In this document: positions 16,625 to 24,283 of the stretch, in pieces
Layout of the letters: every line of letters starts with the position of its first letter
How positions within the stretch are numbered: position 1 is the first letter of the stretch
Source of the DNA: Xanthomonas vesicatoria ATCC 35937
GTDB lineage: Bacteria; Pseudomonadota; Gammaproteobacteria; Xanthomonadales; Xanthomonadaceae
Length of the DNA stretch: 64,000 nucleotides
NCBI RefSeq assembly: GCF_001908725.1
Contig: NZ_CP018725.1
Span: 248,001 to 312,000, forward strand
Reading direction: 5' to 3'
The notes under the pieces: generated by a model
What the model was told of the DNA's origin: nothing
Databases searched by the model: none
Seen by the model: the letters and a program-made list of their open reading frames with translations, nothing else
Translations under genes and position numbers: made by a program

Positions 16625-16640
16625 GCATGCGGTGTGCCAA
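16625..16640 (-). promoter_or_regulatory. Sigma-54 promoter of flhF operon
   Basis: Minus strand TTGGCACA, 4 nt, ATGC: the -24 GG and -12 GC are 10 nt apart as required, with only the -12 T replaced by A. The predicted start leaves a leader of about 150 nt to flhF. FleQ and RpoN2 in this window are the likely activators. Confidence 0.7.
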
Positions 16641-17014
16641 AACAGCGGTGCTGGGTTTTTGGCGAGTGGGTGCGGTGTGTGTGCGGAGGAGGCCGGGGAC
16701 TGATGCGAAGCCGGGATTGCTGCGCCAAGTCGATGTTCTGATTCGAGTTTTCGACGGCGTTGGGTGCCGATTCGAGGTCGTATCTGTGCTGGACGGCAGG
16801 GCAGATTGCGTGTCTTGGAGCGCGTTGGACGCCCGCGCGAACCGCGCGAACGTGGATTTCGTCACGCGTCCCTGGGTCGGTGACATGCAATCGATTGGGG
16901 GTGGCCGAGTGGCGGATTTCCGACGCCTGCAGTTGAGGGTTGGCGGCCGGCCGGCGGCGATTGCTGGAGGACGCAATGGAGGCTGTCCGGCTTTACCACA
17001 GGGCTGGTGCAGTC

Positions 17015-17079
17015 GTAGGGGCGCACCTGGGCGCAATGGGCTGTATGGGTGAAACCCTCGCGCCCGGGTGCGCTCCTCC
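17015..17079. repeat. REP-like hairpin unit, copy 1
   Basis: Imperfect inverted repeat beginning GTAGGGGCGCA and ending TGCGCTCCTCC, with CCCGGG/GGGCGC sub-stems. It belongs to the same family as 17200-17265, in the 834-bp gap between flhA and flhF. Apart from the two units and the sigma-54 site, the gap 16465-17298 has no gene I can support. Confidence 0.7.
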
Positions 17080-17199
17080 ACCAACGGTGCTGGTGACGTT
17101 GTCCAGTCCGATGTGTGCTGTCTTGCTGGTCTCTCGCATCCCTGTGGTTGACTCTTCTGGATCCAAGCTCCCGCGCGTTGTCGAATCACCCGGTACGTC

Positions 17200-17265
17200 G
17201 TAGGAGCGCAGCTGGGCGCGATGGGGCTATCCCGGTAAAACTGTCGCGCCCGGGTGCGCTCCTAC
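17200..17265. repeat. REP-like hairpin unit, copy 2
   Basis: Perfect 11-bp ends GTAGGAGCGCA / TGCGCTCCTAC enclosing about 44 nt. It lies 33 bp after the flhA stop, so it could also end or protect the flhBA transcript. Units like this are dispersed palindromes in Xanthomonas genomes. Confidence 0.75.
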
Positions 17266-17298
17266 GGAAGGGGTGTCGATGACGGTGCTGCGTTTGGC

Positions 17299-19392
17299 TC
17301 AGCTGATCGTGCCGACGAGCTTGAGGCGCTTGTCTTCCGGCACTTCGCTGTACGCCAGGACCGACAGGCTGGGGACGCTGTGGCGGACCAGGCGGGCCAG
17401 CGCGGCGCGGACCTGACCGGGCACCAGAACCACGGCCGGTTCGTTGCGGGCTTCCTGCTTGCCGACGCAATCGGCCAGGCTCTGGTGCAGGCGCTCGGCC
17501 AGGCCGGGCTCCAGTGCCACGCCGTTGCCGTGGGTGGATTCCTGCAACACGCGCTCCAGCTGCGGGGCCAGGGTGAACACCGGCAGTTCGGCGGACATGC
17601 CGGCGATCTCCTGCACGATGAAGCGGCCCAGCGAGGTACGCACCGCGGCGGTGAGGGTGGCCGGGTCCTGGCTGTGCGGGGCGTGTTCGACCAGCGCTTC
17701 GACGATCTTGCGCAGCTGGCGCACCGGGATGCGCTCGATCAGCAGGTTCTGCAGCACGCGCACCACCACCGACAGCGGCAGCGCCTTCGGGGTGAGGTCT
17801 TCCACCATCTTGGGCGCGGTCTTGGCCAGGGTGGCCAGCAACTGCTGTACTTCTTCGTGGCCGAGCAGCTCCGGGGCGTGCTCGCGGATCAGGTGCGACA
17901 GATGCGTGGCCACCACGGTGGCCGGGTCGACCACGGTGTAGCCCATCGATTCGGCATAGGAGCGCTGGTGCGGCTGGATCCAGGTGGCATCCAGGCCGAA
18001 CGCCGGGTCCTTGCCGGGAATGCCGTCCAGTTGGCCGAGCGCACCGCCCGGGTCCAGCGCCAGCTCGCGGTCGGGGTAGATCTCGGCGGTGGCCACCGGT
18101 ACGCCGTGCACCAGCAGGCGGTAGGCGTTGGCCGACAGCTCCAGGTTGTCGCGGATATGCACCGGCGGCACCAGGAAACCGATGTCCTGGGTGAGCTTGC
18201 GGCGCACTCCCTTGATGCGCGCCATCAATTCGCCGCCCTGGTGCTTGTCCACCAGCGGAATCAGCCGGTAGCCCACCTCCAGGCCCAGCGGATCGATCGG
18301 GCGCAGCTCGTCCCAGCTCAGTTCGGCGCTGGCCTGCGCGGCGGTGGCCGCAGCGGCCGCCTTGGGGTCGCTGGCGGGGTCGCCGGTCGGGGCGACCACC
18401 AGGCTGCGCTTGTACATTTTCCAGGCGATCACGCCCAGGATCAGGCCCAGCGTCAAAAACGCGACGTTCGGCATGCCCGGCACCAGGCCGACCAGGCCCA
18501 GGATGGCCGCTGCCACCGCCAGTGCGCGGTGCTGGCCGAACACCTGGCTGATCATCGCCCCGCGCATGTCCTGCGCCCGCGAGGCGCGGGTCACCAGCAA
18601 GGCCACCGAGGACGACACCAGCAAGGCCGGCAGCTGCGCCACCAGGCCGTCGCCGATCGACAGCAGGGTGTAGGTGGAGGCGGCATCCACGAAGCTCATG
18701 CCGTGCTGGAACATGCCGACGGCCATGCCGCCGACCAGGTTGATGAACAGGATCAGGATGGCGGCGATGGCGTCGCCGCGGATGAACTTGTTGGCACCGT
18801 CCATCGCACCGTAGAAGTCGGCTTCCTCGCGGACTTCCTCGCGGCGGGCCTTGGCTTCCTCGCGCGTCAGCAAACCGGCGTTGAGGTCGGCGTCGATGGC
18901 CATCTGCTTGCCGGGCATGGCGTCCAGGATGAAGCGCGCGGTCACTTCCGACACGCGCCCGGCACCCTTGGTGATGACCACGAAGTTGATGATGGTCAGG
19001 ATCGCGAACACCACGATACCCACGGCGTAGTTGCCGCCGATCACGAACTGGCCGAACGCCTCGATGACCTTGCCGGCCGCGGCGTGGCCGTCCTGGCCGT
19101 TGATCAGAATCACGCGGCTGGAGGCGACGTTCAGCGCCAGCCGCAGCATCGTGGTCATCAACAGCACGATGGGGAAAATGGTGAATTCCAGCGGGCGCTG
19201 CACATACACCACCGCCAGCAGCACCATCAGCGAGATGGCGATGTTGAAGGTGAACAGCGCGTCCAGCACCGGCGCGGCCAGCGGCACCATCAGCATGGCC
19301 AGCATGGCCATCAGGGCCAGCGGGGCGCCCAGGCCGTTGCGCAGCAACTCCATGACGCGGCGGGCGTTCATCGGGGCAGGTTGGGCGCTCAT
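17299..19392 (-). CDS. flhA: Flagellar export gate protein FlhA
   Basis: 697-aa inner-membrane protein, the ring of the flagellar type III export gate. The N-terminal third is transmembrane segments (LALMAMLAMLMVPLAAPVLDALF onward), with the family signature TTMLRLALNVASSRVILI. The cytoplasmic C-terminal domain (about 340-697) docks chaperone-substrate complexes such as FliS-FliC. ATG 19392 overlaps the flhB stop by 4 bp. Length matches the family. Confidence 0.97.
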   Translation of the reverse strand: MSAQPAPMNARRVMELLRNGLGAPLALMAMLAMLMVPLAAPVLDALFTFNIAISLMVLLAVVYVQRPLEFTIFPIVLLMTTMLRLALNVASSRVILINGQDGHAAAGKVIEAFGQFVIGGNYAVGIVVFAILTIINFVVITKGAGRVSEVTARFILDAMPGKQMAIDADLNAGLLTREEAKARREEVREEADFYGAMDGANKFIRGDAIAAILILFINLVGGMAVGMFQHGMSFVDAASTYTLLSIGDGLVAQLPALLVSSSVALLVTRASRAQDMRGAMISQVFGQHRALAVAAAILGLVGLVPGMPNVAFLTLGLILGVIAWKMYKRSLVVAPTGDPASDPKAAAAATAAQASAELSWDELRPIDPLGLEVGYRLIPLVDKHQGGELMARIKGVRRKLTQDIGFLVPPVHIRDNLELSANAYRLLVHGVPVATAEIYPDRELALDPGGALGQLDGIPGKDPAFGLDATWIQPHQRSYAESMGYTVVDPATVVATHLSHLIREHAPELLGHEEVQQLLATLAKTAPKMVEDLTPKALPLSVVVRVLQNLLIERIPVRQLRKIVEALVEHAPHSQDPATLTAAVRTSLGRFIVQEIAGMSAELPVFTLAPQLERVLQESTHGNGVALEPGLAERLHQSLADCVGKQEARNEPAVVLVPGQVRAALARLVRHSVPSLSVLAYSEVPEDKRLKLVGTIS

Positions 19393-20519
19393 GCGCTGGC
19401 CCCCTTGCCGAACTCATCCACCTCGAGCGAGGGCAGTTCCGGCATCGGGCCGCCGTTCCACCCGCGCAACTGGTAGACGTAGGACAGGACCTGGGCCACG
19501 ACCGAATAGAGTCTCACGGGAATTTCCTTGCCGATTTGGGCTTCCCTATACAAGGCGCGTGCCAAAGGTGGGGCGGTGACGATCGCCACCCGGTGCTGTT
19601 CGCAGGTTTCGCGGATGCGGAAGGCCATTTCGTCCACGCCCTTGGCCACCACGATCGGGGCGCGCATCTTGCCGCCTTCGTACTTGAGCGCCACCGCGTA
19701 GTGGGTCGGGTTCATCAGCACCACGTCGGCCTTGGGCACCGCTTCCATCATCTGCCGCTGCGACATCTGCATCTGCATCTGGCGGATGCGGCCCTTCACC
19801 TCCGGGCTGCCCTCGCTTTCCTTCATCTCGCGCTTGATCTCCTCGCGCGTCATCTTCAGCTTCCGCAGCCAGTTCCACTTCTGGTACGGCGCGTCGATGG
19901 CCGCCAGCAGCACCAAGGCGCCTGCGGTGTAGAACAGCAGGCTCTTGGTGAAGTCCAGGCCGTTGCCCACCGCCTGTTCCAGCGGCTGGTTCACCAGCGC
20001 GCGCAGGCCGGGCAGGCTCTTGGAGATGCACAGCCAGGCGGCCAGGCCGACGAACAGCAGGCGCAGCACCGACTTGACCAGCTCGGCCAGGCTGTTGCTG
20101 CCCCACATGCGCTTGATCCCGTTCATCGGGTTGAGCTTGGTGAGGTCGGGCATGATCGCCTTGCTGGAGAAATGCAGGCCGCTCATCATCAGCGGCCCGG
20201 CCAGCCCGGCCAGCAGGCACACGCCGATCAGCGGCAGCATCACCCACAGCAACTGCAGCAGCAGGTCGCCGAAATGGCCGAACAGGGCCATCGGGTGTTC
20301 GCGCATCCTGGGGTCGGGGCTGAGTGCGGTCTTCATCCAGACCGCCGCGCCATCGCCGATGCCGCCGGCCAGCGCCATCAATCCGAACACGCCGGCGCCA
20401 AACACCGCGGCGGTGGACAGCTCACGCGATTGCGGGAAGTTGCCCTGCTCGCGGGCCTCGCGCAGGCGTTTTTCGGTGGGAAGCTCTGTACGCTCGCCGC
20501 CGTCGTCGGACTCGGACAT
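19389..20519 (-). CDS. flhB: Flagellar export switch protein FlhB
   Basis: 376 aa. Membrane export component that switches substrate class from hook to filament. N-terminal SESDDGGERTELPTEKRLREA motif, four transmembrane segments, then the self-cleaving NPTH at residues 270-273 (VVLMNPTHYAVALKY). First gene of flhBA, with a sigma-54-like site about 34 bp upstream. The remaining upstream gap to 20858 contains only short GGGAAT-type repeats. Confidence 0.97.
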   Translation of the reverse strand: MSESDDGGERTELPTEKRLREAREQGNFPQSRELSTAAVFGAGVFGLMALAGGIGDGAAVWMKTALSPDPRMREHPMALFGHFGDLLLQLLWVMLPLIGVCLLAGLAGPLMMSGLHFSSKAIMPDLTKLNPMNGIKRMWGSNSLAELVKSVLRLLFVGLAAWLCISKSLPGLRALVNQPLEQAVGNGLDFTKSLLFYTAGALVLLAAIDAPYQKWNWLRKLKMTREEIKREMKESEGSPEVKGRIRQMQMQMSQRQMMEAVPKADVVLMNPTHYAVALKYEGGKMRAPIVVAKGVDEMAFRIRETCEQHRVAIVTAPPLARALYREAQIGKEIPVRLYSVVAQVLSYVYQLRGWNGGPMPELPSLEVDEFGKGASA

Positions 20520-20552
20520 GGAGGTGCCGGTGGGGGATTAGCCCGGTCTGAT

Positions 20553-20566
20553 GCAAGTTGTGTTCC
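20553..20566 (-). promoter_or_regulatory. Probable sigma-54 promoter of flhBA
   Basis: Minus strand AGGAACA, CAAC, TTGCA: -24 GG and -12 GC are 10 nt apart and TTGCA is perfect, but the -24 element departs from TGGCAC at two bases. Position 34 bp before the ATG is right for a short leader. Confidence 0.55.
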
Positions 20567-20858
20567 TTAAACGGGAATGGGGAATCGGGATTGGGGAATC
20601 GCAACAGCGGGTGGCTGGGCGGGGGGCGATGTGGGGCAGGGAGGGATAGGGGGCGATAGGGCGCGTCGGTCGCCGATATCTGACGATCAGCGACTGCTCG
20701 GCAAGCGGCCGTGGTACCTCTGCCGTCATGCGGCCGGGGGGGGCATATGGCCGGGATCGTGTGAACCAAACCACGAACACCGCGTGGCGCGTCGAGACGC
20801 GTTTGCTCAAGGACCCAGCGACCCGGTGCGCGCGTGCTGCGCGCACGTAACGCGGTGA

Positions 20859-23800
20859 TCAAGCCGCCGAAATCTCGACTTCCTCCGGCTCGATGCGGTT
20901 GCGGCCGTGGCCCTTGGCCCGATACAAGGCCTCGTCTGCACGCGCCAGCAAGGTGGCGGCGGTGTCGCCGATGCGAAACCATGCCACGCCGACCGAGCAG
21001 GTCACCTGCAGCGGTCGCACGGCACCCACGTCGTAGGGTGGCAGACTGATCGCTTCGTGGATGGCGCGCAGCCGGTGCTGGCTCTGTCGTGTCATGCCTG
21101 GCAGCAGCAACAGCAGTTCTTCGCCACCGTAGCGGCCTACCTTGTCCGAATCGCGCAGGCAGGCGGTGAGCCGTGCGCCGACCTTGGCCAGCACCGCGTC
21201 GCCGACCAGATGGCCATGTTCGTCGTTGACCTGTTTGAAGTGGTCCAGGTCGATCAGCACCACCGCCAACGGGTGCTCGGCGTGCGCGCAGTGCTGCAGC
21301 TCTTCGGTCATGGCATCGAGAATGCCGGAGCGGTTGAGAAGGCCAGTGAGCGCGTCATGGCTGGCCTTCAAGGCCAATGCTGCGCGGGCGCTTTCCAGAT
21401 CGCGTTTTTCGTGTTCCAGCTGATAGGTGCGTTCGGCCACCAGCTCGGCCAGCATGCGTTCGCGCGCCACCAGATGACGGTGTCGCCAGCTCCACAGCCC
21501 GATCAGCAGGCCGCCGCCGATCAAGACATACAACGCAATCGCCGGCGGACTGCGCCACCACAGCGGCGCCACTGCGAACGGCAGATCCACCACCGGCGAA
21601 GCGGTGCGCCGATAGCGGTCCAGCAGTTGCACCTGCAGGCGGAAATGCCCGGACGGCAGCGGCGGTTGATCGATCGACAGATCGTCGCTTTCGATCCATT
21701 CGTTGTGCAGGCCGAGCACGCGATAACGCACGGTCAACCGGCTGGGGTCGTCGTAGACCTCCATCGTCGACAGCTCGATATGCAGCGGTGTGTCGCTCCA
21801 GCCCAGCAGTTGCCCGGCGCGGATCGGTACGCCGCCGCGGCTGAGGCTGTCGATGCGCACGCTGGGCTGGCGCTCGTCGAACAGGCGCGCCGGGTCTTGC
21901 AGATGGCTGACGCCGCGCGAGGTGCCGATCCACACCGAGCCGTCCGGATCTTCGTAGAACGCGGCTTCGGAGACATCGTCCCAGAGCAGGCCTTGCGACT
22001 GCGACAGATGCGCCCAGCGCTCACCGTTATAGACATCCACGCCGCGCGCGTGGCCCACCCAGACCCGGCCCAGGCTGTCGCTATGCATCAGGTACACGCC
22101 CACGTCGCGCAGCGCTTCGTCGCTGATCGCCTGCAGGTCCAGGCCATCGGCGAGCAACATGCCGTGCCACAGGCCGGGGCGATAGAACGCCAGCAACACT
22201 TCGCCGCTGTCGCTGATGTGGAACTTGCTGATCCATGGGTCGGCGTCGCCGCCGTTGACCTTCACCTTCACCTTGGACCAGCGCTCGCCCTGCAACCGGA
22301 ATAGCCCATTGGCGCTGGACACCCACAGCGTGCCGTCGGCGGTCTGCTGGATATCGGTGTAGGCGATCGTTGGCATGCCGGCGACAGGCTGCAAGGTGCC
22401 GCCGTCCAACGGACGCTCGATCACGAACAGGCCACCGAGCGTGAGAATCCACAGGCGACCCTGGCGATCGAGATGCAGGCGCCGGCCGGTACGCGGAAGT
22501 TTGCCGATCTCGGCGCTGCGGCCATCGGGCCAGTTGCGGCGCACGAAGCCAGCAGAATTCAGTGTCCACACGCTGTTGTCGGCGCTACGCGCCAAGCCCA
22601 CGATCTGGATGCCCGATTGCGCCAGCGCCGGGACAAACCGCTCGTCCGGCCGGGCCTGACGTCCCACGCCGTGCTCGTTGCCGACCAGCAGCGCATTTTG
22701 TCCATCGCGTGCGATGGACCAGGTGGGTGCGGCCGGCATGCCTTGCGAGGCGTCCCAGTTTTCGATCCATTCGTAGCCGGCCCAGCGCACCAGGCCTTCG
22801 CCGTCCACGGTCATCCAGACGTCGCCATCGCGGTCCACCACGATGGCATCGCTGCTGCCCGGCGGCAGTCCGTTCTCCGTGCCGAAGCTGCGCCAGGCGC
22901 CGTTTTCCCAGCGCGCCAGGCCGTCGTTGCGACGCACTAGTACGCGCCCTTCGCGGTCCATCACCAAGGGCGCCTGCTGCCCGATCGTGCTGCTGTCGAG
23001 CAGCGGCAACGGCCGCACACTGAAATGGCTCGCGCCCGGCGCGCGGTAGAGCAGGGTGCCGGCACCGCGCACCCACAGACCGCCGTCATGGTCGCGCAAC
23101 ACGCTGTACCAGCGATCGACCGGTACGCCCTCGTCGGGGCCGTACACCGTCACCTGGTGCCGCGCATCGATGGCGCACAGCTTGTGCGCGCAGCCGACCC
23201 AGAGCGTGTCGCCGTCCACCGATAAACTGAGGACTTTGGAAAGCTCGGGCACCCGCACCCGCGTGGCGGTGTCCAGCAGATATTGGCTATGCCAGCGGCC
23301 ATTGCCGCGTGCGTGCAGCAGTTCCAGATCGCCGCCGTTGGCAATCACCGTGCCCCATGAAAGGCTGGCAAGCCGCACACCCTCCTGCAGGTGTTCGGCT
23401 TCATCGCGCGCGAGTTTGCGAAAGCCATGCTCGTCGCCGATGAACAGCGCCTGGAAGCCGGCAACCCACACACGCCCATCGGGCGCTTGGCTGATTGCGG
23501 TAATCGGCTCGTTGCGCAGTCCGTCCAGCATCACTTGCTGGAAAATGCGGCCGTTGTAGCGATACAGGCCGCTCTCGGTACACACCCACATCAAGGTGGT
23601 AGGGGTCTGCAACAGGCAGGTGCCGGCAAGCCCGAGCAGGCCCTGATCGTGGGCATAGCGGCGGATGCTGGCGCTCTGTGCGCTGGCCAGATTGGCAAAC
23701 GACAGCAACGCCAGCAGCAACATCGCAGTAAACGATGCGCCTCGGCCTGACGACCTCCATTGGCGGTGCAAAAACCCCACGGGCGTTGCAATCTCCCACG

Positions 23801-23864
23801 CATCGGTGCGTGCGGTCCGCGCCCTCGCGCGGGTGACGCACGCTTGCCATTGGCAGCCCCCCAT
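20859..23864 (-). CDS. Periplasmic-sensor diguanylate cyclase 1
   Basis: Up to 1001 aa. After a signal segment (AMLLLALLSFANLASAQ, about 48-63) come many beta-propeller (Reg_prop) repeats such as DGRVWVAG and GSVWIGTSRGVSHL, a Y_Y_Y domain, one transmembrane helix (AIALYVLIGGGLLIGLW), a coiled coil and a GGDEF domain. The active site is GGEEL (about residue 913) and an RDSD inhibitory site lies five residues before it, so the protein should make c-di-GMP under feedback control. Start is uncertain: ATG 23864 or ATG 23723 (MLLLALL). It is paralogous to the next gene. Products of c-di-GMP would act on FleQ and the PilZ-like protein encoded nearby. Confidence 0.92.
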   Translation of the reverse strand: MGGCQWQACVTRARARTARTDAWEIATPVGFLHRQWRSSGRGASFTAMLLLALLSFANLASAQSASIRRYAHDQGLLGLAGTCLLQTPTTLMWVCTESGLYRYNGRIFQQVMLDGLRNEPITAISQAPDGRVWVAGFQALFIGDEHGFRKLARDEAEHLQEGVRLASLSWGTVIANGGDLELLHARGNGRWHSQYLLDTATRVRVPELSKVLSLSVDGDTLWVGCAHKLCAIDARHQVTVYGPDEGVPVDRWYSVLRDHDGGLWVRGAGTLLYRAPGASHFSVRPLPLLDSSTIGQQAPLVMDREGRVLVRRNDGLARWENGAWRSFGTENGLPPGSSDAIVVDRDGDVWMTVDGEGLVRWAGYEWIENWDASQGMPAAPTWSIARDGQNALLVGNEHGVGRQARPDERFVPALAQSGIQIVGLARSADNSVWTLNSAGFVRRNWPDGRSAEIGKLPRTGRRLHLDRQGRLWILTLGGLFVIERPLDGGTLQPVAGMPTIAYTDIQQTADGTLWVSSANGLFRLQGERWSKVKVKVNGGDADPWISKFHISDSGEVLLAFYRPGLWHGMLLADGLDLQAISDEALRDVGVYLMHSDSLGRVWVGHARGVDVYNGERWAHLSQSQGLLWDDVSEAAFYEDPDGSVWIGTSRGVSHLQDPARLFDERQPSVRIDSLSRGGVPIRAGQLLGWSDTPLHIELSTMEVYDDPSRLTVRYRVLGLHNEWIESDDLSIDQPPLPSGHFRLQVQLLDRYRRTASPVVDLPFAVAPLWWRSPPAIALYVLIGGGLLIGLWSWRHRHLVARERMLAELVAERTYQLEHEKRDLESARAALALKASHDALTGLLNRSGILDAMTEELQHCAHAEHPLAVVLIDLDHFKQVNDEHGHLVGDAVLAKVGARLTACLRDSDKVGRYGGEELLLLLPGMTRQSQHRLRAIHEAISLPPYDVGAVRPLQVTCSVGVAWFRIGDTAATLLARADEALYRAKGHGRNRIEPEEVEISAA

Positions 23865-23884
23865 AGCAGGCCGCGATATATCGA

Positions 23885-23912
23885 CTAGCGGCTGCTCACG
23901 CGTTTTACTTTA
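23885..23912 (-). promoter_or_regulatory. Weak sigma-28-like site
   Basis: Minus strand TAAA, 16 nt, GCCGCTAG, 21 bp before the first diguanylate cyclase start. The -35 is perfect but the spacer is one base too long and the -10 has two mismatches to GCCGATAA. It is a candidate only. Confidence 0.25.
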
Positions 23913-24283
23913 GGACAACACTCTTATCAGCGGGTCACTGTCAGACAGGCGCGACCGCTACGCGCTGCCACTGTGCGGGATGCGTCCACGGTAGTGGAAC
24001 GCCATGAACGGGTTGATGATCGCGCGAGCGTATCTGCCGCCATGCATGACGCGGCGATCGCACCCAGCGAACACGACGGCTGCGCATGCCGGCGCCAGAT
24101 CGACCGAGATCGCGGTCAACGTGTCTGATCGCTCCGATGAAATGCTGGCTGCGGCCGCCATTACGTTCGCCATTGCAGGTTTTTGCGACGCGGTGGCGGA
24201 ATGGATGCTGGCAGCTCTGCCGTACACTCCGATGCATCTGTCGGCGATGGCGCGCGATCAGGGCGTCCTGCTGATCGCCGCGC
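23913..24283. other. Non-coding gap between the two cyclase genes
   Basis: About 370 bp with GC-rich composition. Short open frames exist on both strands, but none has a convincing ribosome site, codon pattern or recognisable domain. No repeat or hairpin terminator stands out. Confidence 0.5.

Noticed and set aside
16465..17298. Gene in the flhA-flhF gap
   Set aside because: Open frames on both strands cross REP-like palindromes and the sigma-54 site and have no coding signature.
17254..19476. 740-aa open frame on the plus strand across flhA
   Set aside because: It is antisense to flhA, rich in His/Gln/Arg/Gly as expected from reversed GC-rich codons, and has no ribosome site or domain.
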